Of a DNA stretch of 64,000 nt, positions 51,308 through 63,946 are shown piece after piece (within the stretch, counting starts at the first letter, position 1; every line of letters starts with the position of its first letter). This DNA comes from Prochilodus magdalenae (taxonomy: Eukaryota > Chordata > Actinopteri > Characiformes > Prochilodontidae): assembly GCA_024036415.1 (NCBI GenBank), contig JAMWET010007157.1:334501-398500 (forward strand). Reading direction: 5' to 3'. The notes below the pieces were generated by a model. That model was given only the letters and a program-made list of their open reading frames with translations. It ran no database searches and had not been told where the DNA came from. The position numbers were made by a program, and so were the translations under genes.

Positions 51308-52295
51308 GTGAGAAAGATTAATTGAAGTGAGTGAATGAATGTGTTGATAGAGGGTGAGAAAAAGATTGAGAAAGAAGGAGAGAGAAACAAATAGAATGAG
51401 CAAGAGAATGACAGAAAGAATGAGAGAAACAGTGGGAGGGTGTAAGTGAATAAAAGGTGTTGAAAGTGAGTGAGCACAAGTGAATGAGTGAGCGTGAGAG
51501 ACAAAGAAAAAAGGGAAGCGATGGAGGTACATTACTGCTCACTCCTAAATAAAACACAGAGCGCTCATGGAGTGTGAGCGGCTGGCTCTGCGTGCTTACT
51601 CACAGCGCACTGTTTGAGGGTCTTAGCTGTTCAAATCCGCAGCTTTGATCTGGTTATGTCCCCCTCCCTTCCCTCTCTCTCTCTTCTGTTGTCTCATTGT
51701 TAAAACTAGATTTGAACATCTCTAAAAAGATTATATTCTTTCAGAAGCTCACAATCTCTCCTGTGATATGATTATTTCACATTTCCACAGTGCTGTGATG
51801 TGCACGGGCCTTTGCAGCAGACGGCAGTGTTCTGCCTTGAGGGGGAAAACTGAGTGTTTGAAGGGGGGAGGTGGCTAGTGATGGATCATAGCTAAGCTTT
51901 TGGTTGAGATGTGTTGGATAATGTACAGATAATGCTGTATCTTGTACAGTGGAGGGGCCGGGCCTCCTTTACATTTCAGATTTGTTTCTGGTCATGACGT
52001 GTGTGTTTAAGTTTTCGCAGGAAGGTTGAATTTTTACACCCAAACAGAACTGGATCAGCTGTCAGCGAGGTGAGCTCTGCCACGGCAGGCCTGGCAGCAG
52101 AGGCAGGGAGGTGTGTGTGTGTTTTAGCTGCGAGCATCTAGTAGGCTGGCAGAATAAGAGTGAGAAGAGAAAACAAAAGCAGAGGAGAAAACAAGGCCGG
52201 CAGGAGCCGCACGCTTTAACAAGATTGTAGCACATGTGGGAGGACGACACTCAGTCAGCTGATCAACATTCAATAAAGAATCACTTGGCCTAGAT

Positions 52296-52346
<51 letters not shown>

Positions 52347-52515
52347 AAGAGAGAGAGAGACTGAAGAGTAGGAGTAGGAATGACAGTGACAGTGAGAAAA
52401 AAAGAGAGAATACAATATTAGCAAAAGGAAGAAAGGGAGAAAAATAGGAGAGGGAGAAAAATAAAGAGACACAGAAAGAGAAATGAAGAAAAAAGAGAAA
52501 CAAATAAAGTGAACA

Positions 52516-52565
<50 letters not shown>

Positions 52566-53190
52566 AAGAGGAGAGAAAGACAAAAGGAAGGAGAAAAAGG
52601 AAGAAAATGAAAAAAGAAAAGAAAGACAGAAAGAGATGGAGGAAATGTTAAAGTGAGACTGATACATATAGAAGAAATTAGAGATAAGAGAGATAAGAGA
52701 AAGTTAGAATGAGAGATTGAGAGAGAGAACAGAGAAAGAAAACAGTAGAGAGAATGAGGCAAAAAGGGAAGGAATTATAGAAAAAAGACAGAAAAAGAGA
52801 AAATGAGCTCTGAATAAGACAGACAGACAGACTTAAACAGGGAATAAAAGAGAGGGAATGAATGAGAAATATAGAGAAGAGAAGATATGACAGAAGACAC
52901 AGTAAAAGAGACAAGTTAATGAGAGAAGGAAAGACAAGTGAAACAAAAACAAACGAAAGACAAACAAATGAAAAAAAGGTGCACAAAGAAAAGAGGGGAG
53001 CGAATATAAGCAAAAGGGAGAAAGAGAGAAAAAGAGAGAAACAAGAGAAAGAGATACTGAGAGAGAGACAAAGAGCAGAAGAATGAACAAAAGAAAAAAG
53101 AAAGAGCAAAACTAAGCATGAAAAAGAATGAGAAAAAGAGTGAATGAGAAGAAGAAAAAGAAAAAGAAAGAGTAAGAGGCAGACGAAGAA
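50353..53190 (+). repeat. Polypurine region of about 2.8 kb with several (GA)n cores
   Basis: The plus strand is overwhelmingly A and G from about 50680 to 53190, with clean (GA)n runs at about 50358-50413, 51281-51301, 52299-52338 and 52520-52561. A pyrimidine patch (about 50485-50560) gives one mirror/inverted switch. A more normal stretch at about 51530-52280 interrupts it. Long minus-strand open frames here are Ser/Leu/Phe low complexity and are not genes. The sequence could form H-DNA (triplex) locally. Confidence 0.92.
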
Positions 53191-54415
53191 ATAGGACTAT
53201 TAATGTCATTCACTGAAAGGACTTCACTCACGCAGACGGAGTAATGAGAGTAATGAGAGTAATGAGAGCGATTGTGGGGAACAGGTTGCTGAGAATGAAG
53301 GGAGTGAACAGGTGCACATCTGTAGTGTAGCTGTGAGTGTGATTAACCCGTCCTCTGAATTAACTATGAGCCAAATGTCTCATTCACTCACTCAGCTTTA
53401 CCCTTCAAGCCTGTGCCAGTGCAGGAGCACCTTACAGCTCCAGCGGCTCTGCTCACAGCCACAGCCATCACTGGCAAACATACACAGCTGTTTTTAACGT
53501 GCCATTAACTGCATTGCTTACGTAACACAATCTGGAAGGACAATATCTACAAGTAGCAAGAAACCCACAGAGTGTAAATTCCTGAAAGAATTATGTAACA
53601 AACCGCTTTCATGTCCCCATTTTCTGTGGTCCTGATTCATATTAAGCTGCTACACAGAAAAGCATTTTTAACACCAGCTGCCCTTTACGTTGTGTGAGAG
53701 TTTCCTAATGAATGGGTCTGCTTTAAAATGATTATGGATAAAATGCTATTGCATATGAACTTACTTTATAGTTAGGATGTTTTGCTTTAACAGCAGCAAT
53801 AATTTGTGTTTTACACGACTATAAAGGATTTCATTGCAAAAAGCATTATAGACTGTTCAGGATTTTATGTTATATATTGTTGGGAGTGAGTTTTGTATAC
53901 AACACGTTCAGTCTTTTATTCATCTGCCGAGCCACTTATTAAAGAATGACTGATGTACTAAATCAGCTCTGGCTTAACAAGCATTGCTAGTTCAAGTCTT
54001 AAAAAAAGCTAAGCAACATATGCATTTAGCATGGCAACATATTTGCACTGTATGTCCGATACTGGCAATCTCAGACAATCTCACTTCAGTTAGAGCCTAT
54101 TAAGACCACTTGTAATGCTCTACGAGGCATTATGTACTGAAATGAAGTTTGGTGAACACTGAAATTATGTAAAAAGCCCACATCACTTGAAGCCTGTAAT
54201 GGCCTTGCATAAAACCATATAAGGTGTTGTCTTACATGGTGAAGTACATCATTAGTGTCTACAGTATTCTAATGGGCAGATATTATAAGGTGTTATGAAA
54301 CCTGACATTATAAAGATACATACTCTTTTATTAGTATTATGCATGCCATGGTAACTACTTAAGTGACATTAAACAACATGCCAAGTATTATAGTGTGTTA
54401 CTGTTAGACAAAAGA
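53191..54415. other. Intergenic, no gene seen
   Basis: AT-rich sequence with no supported feature. Confidence 0.45.
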
Positions 54416-54439
54416 CTTCGAGACCGACGTGTGCAGAAT

Positions 54440-54800
54440 TTAAAAACCAGGAACGGTTTATTTACAAACAGGCAAACTCAGCAAGCACCATAGAGCTCGA
54501 TTGGTATTTGCCATAGAGCACCAGAATTAGCAGATCTGCCACTGGCACCCTGTGCCTTTCACAGATGACAACAGATTTCACCTGAGCACATGTGACAGAC
54601 TTGACAGGGTCTGGAGCCACCGTGGAGAATGTTATTCTGTCTGTAACACCATTCAGCAATGCATCGTCTATGTTTAGGGTGAGTGTGCTATTTAGTGGGT
54701 CAGTGATGGTCTGAGGTATAGCATACTTCTTTTGGAAGGACGCAGGGGATTCTATTAGACTTGTGCCGTGGAGGGGTCCCCCCCTAGGTTCCTGCCCTTG
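54440..54800 (-). other. Coding-like stretch of unknown origin beside the Tc1 relic
   Basis: The minus strand is open from 54812 to 54462, with reasonable codon texture (FQKKYAIPQTITDPLNSTLT and LNIDDALLNGVTDRITFSTV), followed by AATAAA at 54461-54456. It ends where the plus-strand transposase relic begins. It could be part of another element or a retrocopy; I do not recognise it. Confidence 0.3.
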
Positions 54801-55405
54801 GGTCAGCGTCACACGACAGTGTACCTGGCCTCACAGTTGTTGCTCGCAGTTCTTGGAGGATGAAGGAATTGATACCACTGACTGGCTTGCCTGCCATAGG
54901 AACCAAGCCCGAATCCACAACTTCATAGAGCTGGATATCGATTTGCTCAGCCGCAGTTAGAAATAGCATGGGGATGGAACCACCTCTGGGACATTATGTT
55001 TAGGTCCATCGATGCCATTCCAGGTTGCACACTTCAGTTTGTCTATGAAGCTCAGTGATGCCCTGGTCCAGAGTTTGTCTAGAAGGAGTGATGCCCCCCT
55101 AGGAGGAGACCCGGACCATCCGTCGTCTCATTAGGAGGATGCTGCGATGTTGTCAGGGATGCATACAAGCACGTGGAGGCCATACAAACTACTGAGTGCC
55201 ATTTTGAGTTGCTGCAATGGAGTTTCAGTTAAATGGACGAGCCAGCTGCATCATTTTTTCAGTTTGAGTTTCAGTTTTTGATTTATTTGAATTCAATCCT
55301 CTGTAAGGTGCACTTTCATTTCCATCAAACGATGTGGCATCCTTTTCTTCCTAACACATTACCCAATCCATACAAGGAAAGATATTCTGCATGATTTTTA
55401 ACATT
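54800..55405 (+). mobile_element. Tc1/mariner transposon relic (transposase C-terminal half)
   Basis: In broken frames the plus strand reads QFLEDEGIDTTDW, then a decayed RNQARIHN (family SPDLNPIEH), then LSDALVQ, and finally RTIRRLIRRM, CQGCIQARGGHTNY and a stop at 55195. This is the order of the C-terminal half of fish Tc1-like transposases, including the stretch holding the last acidic residue of the DDE triad. Here the triad region is mutated (NPIEH lost). The 3' non-coding part continues through AAACGATGTGGCATCC to a (TA)n run near 55420. Confidence 0.8.
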
Positions 55406-55439
55406 TTTTAAACATACATATATATATATATGTATAATC

Positions 55440-56785
55440 AAAAATCAAAAATGTTTGGGGCTGGGGAACATACCTGCTCTTAATATATTAACATATAGCA
55501 GGAGGCTTCATATTGTAAGAGAGTTTACAGCAAATGATTCATATGCAACTGCAATAACTTTGCCTCTACCTTTCTGCCTCAGCTTGGAGTAGGAACATGA
55601 TGAACGAGATAACATTTTCTTCTTTCGGAGATGCCAAAATGAATTATTAAAACGCCAAACCTCACCAGACACCTCACTCATCAGAGAGAGCGAGAGAGAG
55701 ACGGGATGCTTTGAATAGGACAACTAGGAAGCGCATAAATCCATAAAGTGCATGTGTTTAAATGTGCTGAGTGTGTGCTCATTTTAGAGTGCGTGAGAGT
55801 GGCATGAACTCTCCATAACTAAAAGGAAAATCATACCTGGTGTGGAGAAGGTAGAAAGAATCTTTTAAGAATGGTATAGAATCTGTCTCCAGGAGTGTTT
55901 TAACTCCCAGCACTAAAAACCCATGCTGTACCACACTGGTCCCAACCAGTCTAACCCTGCTGAAAGTCCAGACTGCGTACTCCTCTCCTCCTGCAATAGC
56001 TGACATCAAAACTGCCTGTGAAAGTGGAAGGAAATGTCGATCAACTGCTGTGTTATCTGTAATCATTATCAAGTTGAACCTGCGGATCAAAGCTTATAGC
56101 AGACAGTTTCCCTCACCCTAAGAACACAGCAGTCACATTTAGAGTCTGCCTATTTTCTACAACAGCTCAAGTCAGTCGTTACTTTTTAATGAGCTCTACA
56201 AACTTTAGATTTCAGGTGCAAGAATGGAGAAATTGATACGAGATAAGTTTGCCCAACGAAACTGAGTTAACACTGGCACAGGCAGCTGTTACCTATATCC
56301 CATTATTAACTGACCTTTCACATGAGCATGCTTTACTAAAATACTCTCACAATTTAATGTACTTTCAGAGGACTCTAATTATCTCTAATTAAATCTAATT
56401 ATCCAGTAAAAACACAGGACAGAAGAGGAGACTTGTGTCATTCGCGTTCATGGATGTGTATCCTCGCTTAAAGATGGCAATGGACTGATTTTATGTGTTG
56501 GAGGAGAGAAGAATTGAGGAGGCTTTAATTTCTAAAATGCCATGCCAAACTTGTTTTCTTAATGAAATAGGAGAAATTTTATTCTAAAAAACAAGAATTT
56601 CTCTCATTATTGTATCCAGAATAAAGAGACTGGGCTCCCCAATTTGAATGTTCAGAAATGGCCCTATGTAAGTTATGCTTAATAGTACTTTGTTCAAAAA
56701 GTATTTTCATAAATTCAAAGAATACAATTTATGAGTATGATTATATATGACTATATATAAATATATTTAAAGACAATCCGACATT
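55440..56785. other. Intergenic, no gene seen
   Basis: No supported feature. Confidence 0.45.
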
Positions 56786-56789
56786 TTGT

Positions 56790-56990
56790 TTGTCATAGCT
56801 TTTACTTTTACTGTAGCTTGGCTCTCAAAATGTGCCATAGCAGACAGGGTTTCATCCCCCCAATCAAGCATGAAACCAATACAAGTCCTTGGGCAAGACT
56901 CTGCATGCTGCATCTGCACCAGTAACGTGATTGGTAACTGTATGTTTCTCTGGATAAGAGCATCTACCAGATTCTAGTCAATGCCTTTAA
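56790..56990 (+). mobile_element. tRNA-derived-type SINE copy
   Basis: The 3' end TCTCTGGATAAGAGCATCTA followed by CCAGATTCTAGTCAATGCC is the diverged form of the fish SINE tail CTCTGGATAAGAGCGTCTGC TAAATGCC. The centre has TCCTTGGGCAAGACTCTGCA, also typical. No intact Pol III boxes were recognised. Confidence 0.6.
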
Positions 56991-58340
56991 AGATATATCA
57001 GTCTTGTCACTGCACTCTGAACAATATAACAGAGGACAAAGGAGTCTTTCACAGTAAGCACCTCCTACATGGAAGTCTTTTGTCTTGTGGTGCGTAATCT
57101 AGTTCTGTGGTACAATTTCTCCACCTCCACCCTGTTTTTTATTAGATGTTTACAGTTAGTGGGATGGTACAGTGAAAGGACGATGAATTTCAGTAAAGCC
57201 TGTTCGTGTGAGAAGATGGTTGATTATAAGATATGTGTTTATTATTGACAGATGTTTTAAGCTCAGGAAGAGGTGATGAAAGTGACAATTAAGTGAAAGA
57301 TGTCTTATTTGGCAAACACATCTGCCTATCATACTATTGCATTTCCTAAAATGCAAAATGAGATTCTAAGACTTAAGGGAAAGGAATTAAGGACATACAA
57401 TAAAAGATAAGTGTTTTATGTAAATGGTATCTAAGTGATGTACTGGGAGGCTGAAAGTAAAAAGGAGACCCCACTGCATTGGCAGTCCACTAATGTTACT
57501 TACACACAAAAACAGAGCTCCTTTCCAAGTCATGCCTGAAAGACACATTCTGTTCAATTAACATATTAAAAATATATGGCAAGCTTGTATTGTGAAATTC
57601 AAATGTTCTATGTGGTCTCTACACTTCAATTAATTATACTGTAGTGCTCAAAAAGACATTCCTCACCCGCCCACAGACATCAATAATAAATGAATAATGA
57701 TAAGACAATTACCATTGACAATGGTATAGCTACGCTGACGCAAAATTACCCTCTGGTCAGCCTATCTTATAAAAATGCAAATGACTCCATAATGTCCAGT
57801 CATCTGTCTTTTTAATCACATTGGTTTCCAGCTAAGAATTATAGGCAACTACAGAACTACAGCTACTGTGTTTAACGCCAGTGAAGCCAACTCAGTGAGA
57901 GTGGATTATGTGAAAGTGCAGTCTAATGTGCGCACGTCCATGGAACATAACTTCACATGACTCTATTTGCGCAGCCGCATTTAAGATAATTGATACAGAT
58001 AGATGTATGCAGTTATCCATCACATTGAGAGGTATTCAACAGCTGGCGGTGCCATGAATCATATTTGATGCTAGAAGAGCGAGCCATAGGGGGCTATCTG
58101 TCTGTATTGTGGCAGCTATCAGTCCTGGTGCAGCTGGACTTGGCAAACCTTACTTATAATGATTCATTGAAGCTTGTCATATGAAGAATCCGGGACCATA
58201 TATTGGCTTTACAAAATATTTTCAAATAAAAGTATTGATATTACTGGAGCATATTAGCATTGACCAGGCATGAGAAATAATACGAATAAAGAAATTTCGG
58301 TTCATAGAACTGACATACCGTTAACCCCAAACATCATTGC
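56991..58340. other. Intergenic, no gene seen
   Basis: No supported feature. Confidence 0.45.
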
Positions 58341-58344
58341 TTCT

Positions 58345-58790
58345 CCTTTAAATACAAATCCTGCAAAAGAGCACAGTAAAATGGAGATATTCCAAAATTC
58401 AGTTACATAACAGTCTCATTATATTATATTATATTATATTATATTATATTATATTATATTATATTATATTATATTATAAGCCCCTCAAATTCATACAACC
58501 ATACAGGGCAACAGCAATGAAAATGGCTATGACTATGTGGAGAAAGCTACCATTCCAGGCTATGAAGGAGATGTCAGCACAACCAAGGAACTGGACTGTC
58601 AGTGGGCATGATGTTTGTCTTTAAATGGCTGGTTTCTCAATCTAAGGTTCCATTCCCCCTAAATGCTACAGCTTGTGCAGTGTGGTGGAGGAAAGGAAGG
58701 ATTGCAGCCTATTGCCCCTCAATAGACAGCAATCATAACAGACCCCAGAATGTAACTGTAGCATCATTTAAGGTGGACTGAAAAAAATGG
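58345..58790 (+). mobile_element. Dispersed repeat family X, copy C (longest)
   Basis: ACAAATCCTGCAAAAGAGCA, ACATAACAGTCTCAT, ATACAACCATACAGGGCAAC, AGCAATGAAAATG, TACCATTCCAGGCTATG, CTGGACTGTCAG and AGAATGTAACTGTAGCATCA occur in the same order as copy A. An (ATATT)n run has expanded where copy A has a poly-T. Confidence 0.6.
58418..58477. repeat. (ATATT)n microsatellite, about 12 units
   Basis: A perfect pentanucleotide run inside repeat family X copy C. Confidence 0.97.
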
Positions 58791-58924
58791 ACTGCAAAAC
58801 AAGTTGGAAAGTCAGCTTCACAGCCCACATATATAACAAGGTTCTGAACAATTTACTTGCTTAGTAGCTGGTTTGCTCAGGACCTGTCACTCTGCAGCCA
58901 AAACCGTACGATACCTTCCATAAC

Positions 58925-59060
58925 CCTGTTTCCAAATTATTTGGGATTCTGTACAAAATGTAAATAAACACTAAACTGTAATCATGTGTAAATCATTTAA
59001 ACCCTATATTTAATTTCAATTGTAAGATCATGTAACCTCGAAATTATACACATATAGCAA
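58925..59060. mobile_element. MITE-like fragment with CCCTGTTTCCAAATTATTTGGG end
   Basis: CTGTACAAAATGTAAATAAA, GTAAATCATTTAAACCCTAT and ATTTAATTTCAATTGTAAGA fit one end of the same fish DNA element family as 34625-34803, in the opposite orientation. Confidence 0.6.
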
Positions 59061-62000
59061 TGGGTGGCAACATATCAGAAAAAATTATGAGCGTGAGCAG
59101 GCAGTGGTGACCTGCCATTGTTGCGTTTACTGTTCCTTTTGTTGGTTACCATAAATGATCTGACCAGGACCTTCAACACAGTAGATGAAAGGTTTTGGAC
59201 TAATTCCAATGCATGCTACATTAACTCACTATCAGGTACAAAATGGCATCACATGACAGGCTGTAGTTTCTTAGATTTCTTTCTTGTGACGTTTCAGGGT
59301 GCACAGTTGGATGTGCTATAGCTGAAGGTGTTCAATGAGTGATTTCCTGTCCTCTGGACTTGAAGTTGCAGTGTCTTACATTTGAAAGGATCTTTGTGTC
59401 AGCTCCACCACCTGAATAATGAGAGATGCAAATACCATGGAGGTTTTACAATTGCTGCAAAATCTAAAGCGTATACCACTAAAACACTATATAAGTTCAC
59501 CCGTTAGCAAGGAGTAGCTGGGGTCCATTCCCCAAACCCACAACCCCCCCCCCACCCCGTCCCCCCACTCCCCCCGTTTTAGCAGAGGAGCTGTTTTAGC
59601 ATTTCCTGATAACATTTTTGTCAGGCCTCATACAGACACAGTAAGCTTGCTTCAGTTATGCCTAACTCCACCCATCTGCAGCAATACAGGAGGCAGAAGG
59701 TGCGTTACTTTACGCTGTCCTCACAGATGATTCATAGACCATAATTATGCATATTCTCTGTCCGTCTCAGGCATGCAACAGAAGCATTTACAGCTAAAAC
59801 TTGACTGTGTGTAGGCGGGTGTGATTACTTACCTTTTATAATGCACACATCTGAATTCTGGATAAAACATTTTTTCAATGTATTTCTATTTATGTATCTG
59901 TTGATTTTGTTGCACTGAGAAGTCATCATTTCTCGCATTTGGGCGAGGCAGCATTGTTCAAATAGTCAAACCATTTCTGTTGGCCTCCTGAATACAAATG
60001 ACATACTTTAGGGATGGCTAAACATGCATTTTCCAAAACCAATTTTGCCAGGCTATTGCCGACTTTGCCTTTCAGATTCAACATTTTCACTAATAGCTCA
60101 ACTACTTAGAGGGGAAATCTGAGGGGGTGACAGTAAAGAGGGATTTGCTGAATATCCAAATAGTCATGCCGGTCAGAACTAAACAGATTATCCTTCACTG
60201 ATTTCAAATGAAGTGAATAAACAGTTAAACTGTTATTATAGTAAAATATCTTAGATTTAGTTGTTGTATCTTATATTTCCTATTTTAAGATTGTTATGAT
60301 CTCATGATAAGATTTCATAACTTGACACTCTGGGTCTAAACAAGCTGTTCACCTTGTATGTCATATTTCATAGTGGGAATGTAGTTCTTTTCTGTATGGC
60401 TGTATTTGTACCTATGCCAAATCCACCTCTGGTGTTTTGTTACCTACAAAGGCTTTGTACTGATCTGACCATAGAACACAGACCCACAGTTACAATAACA
60501 TCAGGCAAAATATAGACGCATGAGTTTGTTTGTCCTTTACAGCAGAGACTGAATTCGGGAAAGCCTCCTAAATGGCTTATGGTTATGTAGGTGGGGTGCA
60601 ATTGTAGTTTGGGAGGCATTCTAACCCACAAAACCTCCTAACCAATGACTGCAGTTCTCTAACTGTAACCCTTTTAGATTCTTATTACTCTAAGACCATC
60701 ATGCTTATTGTGCATGTGATCAGTATAGACATACGTCTTTTCCTGGCAGATTTTCAGGAGCCTAAATTATAAGTCCTAAATTATTGACCTGACAGGGGAA
60801 ATGTCTATTTTCACAGCTAGGTAGCAATTTACCATAGGTTTTTCTTAATTTGTGCATCTCAAAATCCCTCTGCCATGCCTCATTGCTGTATTCTTCCTTA
60901 TAGTGATGGATGACTGAATAAATCTGTCCTGTGTGTCACCTTATTTTTATACCCCAGTGAAACTGCAAGTCACAGCTGACAATTTGAATGCTCATAATAA
61001 CCAACGGTCAACATCAAACCATAAAATATGAATGAGATATTGCTTTAGTTAGATTTCAGTCTTGAGAGGGTGACAACAATTGTGGCTCACATAGATTTTA
61101 TTTTATTGTACTTCAAACAAAGTCCTAAGTTTTGTTTATATGTTAAATGAGGGATCAAAAGGAACAGCCTGTATTGCTCATGTTTCCCCAGGTGCCAATA
61201 TTTGTGAAGGCCACAGCAGCTACGTGTTAGCATTATGCAGACTTGCTTAAAACGGCTGTTAAATAATAAACTAATTAAATAAAACATCACTAGACTTGCA
61301 TATGTAGATTCTGAGACAGTCATCTGTAAAAATGGACACAATTAAAGAGGTGTCAAAATGAGTGCCACTACTGGTAATGGCAATTATTCGTGTTAATTGT
61401 TTTAGATAGATATGTGTCATTAGAAAATAGATCAACAACTAATAACCTGATATTGTTTCAGATGAATGTATCATGATCTAGGCCAGACTTTAACACATCC
61501 TGCAGCTCTGAAAGGGCTTGTTAGTGAGCTGATGAGTTAAATCAGATGTGTTTGGAGCAGAAAAGGCATTGAAAAGTGCAGAGCAGGGTTAAGAAACACT
61601 GGTCTAGGCATACAGTTTTCATAATACTAATTAGTGACTCAAATTTCCTCTTATGTTTTAGCTTACATTAACCTTGTAGCTCTAGTGTAAAAGTATAGAA
61701 CCACTAGTAAGCACTTTAAACATATGCCCTGGCTGATCAGCTACATTAACATTATGGGAGGAAGTTGTGTACATTAGATTTTTGGCCAAATCATTGCTCA
61801 AAAGGCAACCCAATCCTGCATCCCCATTTTGCCACTAGCGGAGCAGACAGATGGAAAACAGGTTTATCACCTCTCCACTTTAGTCCGCAGAGTCTGCCTC
61901 TAGCTCCTCAGTGAAAAAGAGAGACAGAGAAAGAGAGAGCAGTGAGGGTGTTATCTGTTCCCTGCACTCTTCATTACAGCACAGCCCAGGCCTTGACGGG

Positions 62001-62310
62001 CACCAGGGCACAGGGGTGACAGGCAGTCACGGTGACCACAGCCCTTTTGCTACAGACTAGACCGGAACGAGATTTGAATCTCAAGAGTTTTGTTTTGGGA
62101 GGAAGTTCAACTTGACGTAGACATAACCTTGTTTTGTTTGCATGCACTCAAACACACACATATACAAATTCAACTCACCCAATCTCCAGCACAAAAGGGC
62201 TTTAACATGAACTATTCTGTCTAATTACTGTCTAATTATACTGGATACCCTGTAAAACCTCTTTTAATGTCCGGTGTACAATTGAGAACAAGCTAACTTG
62301 TGAAAGCTGT
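59061..62310. other. Intergenic, no gene seen
   Basis: AT-rich sequence without a supported gene; only the poly-C tract stands out. A short GA patch is at about 61918-61940. Confidence 0.45.
59546..59577. repeat. Poly-C tract
   Basis: A run of C interrupted by single A, T or G bases (CCCCCCCCCCACCCCGTCCC). Confidence 0.9.
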
Positions 62311-62314
62311 TATT

Positions 62315-63946
62315 CCTGCAGATTTTCAGGAGCACTTTTAATGCTGTGAACATCTCCCTGAGCAGTGCCACCATCCCAACGTGTCTCAAGCCAACCACCA
62401 TCATACCTGTGCCAAAGAAGTCTTCAGTGTCCTGCCTCAACAACTACTGTTCCGTTGCACTCATACCCATCATCATGAAGTGCTTCGAGAGGCTTGTCAT
62501 GAGGCACATCAAGACCCTGCTGCCTCCTTCATTAGACCCTCTGCAGTTTGTGTACCGTCCCAACCGCTCAACAGACAACGCCATATCCACCACCCTTCAC
62601 CTGTCGCTCACCCACCTGGACAATAGGGACACACATGTTCAAATGCTGTTCATAGACTTTAGTTCAGCATTCAGCACAATCATTCCCCAGCACCTGATCG
62701 GAAAGCTGAACCTACTGGGCCTAAACACTTCTCTCTGTAACTGGATCCTCGACTTCCTGACTGGTAGACCTCAGTCAGTCCGGATCAGATACTGAGCACT
62801 GGGGCCCCCCAGGGCTGTGTGCTCAATCCCTTGTTTTCACCTTGCTGACTCAGGACTGTGCAGCAATGCACAGCTCAAACCACATCATCAAGTTTGCAGA
62901 TGATATGATGGTAGTGGGTCTCATCAGCAAGAATGACGAGTCAGCATACAGAGAGGAAGTGCAACGGTTAACGGACTGGTGCAGAACCAACAACCTGTCT
63001 CTGAACGTAGACAAAACCAAAGAGATGGTTGTTGACTTTAGAAGGGGAAGGCATGACCATTCTCCACTACACACCGAGGGCTCCACTGTGGAGATCGTCA
63101 AGAGCACCAAGTTCCTTGGAGTTCACCTGGCAGAGGATCTCACCTGGTCCCTCAGCACCAGCACCATAACCAAGAAAGCCCAGCAGCATCTCTACTTCCT
63201 ACGAAGGCTGAGGAAGGCAAATGTCCCACCTACCATCCTCATCACATTTTACAGAGGAACCATCGAGAGCATCCTGAGCAGCTGCATCACTGCCTGGTTT
63301 GGGAACTGCACTTTATCGGATCGCAAGTCCCTGCAGCGAGTAGTGAGTACGGCTGAGAAGATCATTGGTGTCTCTCTCCCCACAATCACAGACATTTACA
63401 CTACACGCTGCATCCCTAAAGCAACCAGCATCATGGATGACCACACACACCCCTCACACACGCTCTTCAGCCTCCTACCATCTGGAAAAAGGTACCGAAG
63501 CATCCAGACTGTGCAACAGCTTCTTTCCCCAAGCAATCTCCTTAACAACCAGAGTTTGGTCTGAGTAACTGCACACATTTCTGACTGGACTAAACACACA
63601 CACAATCTCATCTTTTAAATCTGTCTACACATAAACCTAAAGAGTACAATGTTTACATTTATACCAACATATGGACATAACTGCTGCTAAAAACAATGTT
63701 CATCCATAAAAATGGACATAACTGCACTTGACTGCTCCCACTACCAGTGGGCTATCTGCATTGTCCCATCCCTGATTTTATTGTTTGCTGTTTCGTATAT
63801 TGTAAATTGTTTTGTGTATTTATTGTATTTATTGTTCTATGTAGTGCCTTAGTCCTGAGGGAACGTTGTTTCGTTTTACTGTGTACTGTACACCACTGTA
63901 TATGGTTGAAAAGCCAATAAAAACTGCTTGACTTGACTTAACTTGA
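62315..63946 (+). mobile_element. L2 LINE, 3' half with reverse transcriptase, frameshifted
   Basis: The reverse transcriptase reads [64 protein letters not shown] and [19 protein letters not shown], then a frameshift at about 62790-62845 in TGAPQGCVLNPL. It continues IIKFADDMMVVGLISKND (catalytic Asp pair at 62899-62904), [55 protein letters not shown] and LFSLLPSGKRYRSI to a stop at 63564. The 3' UTR ends with AATAAA at 63916-63921 and TGACTTGACT-type tail repeats. The 5' half is missing. It is better preserved than the copy at 32.8-34.5 kb, so younger. Confidence 0.93.

Noticed and set aside
50780..51532. Minus-strand open frame of 250 codons, Ser/Leu/Phe-rich
   Set aside because: It is the complement of a polypurine tract, where stop codons are rare; low complexity, not a gene.
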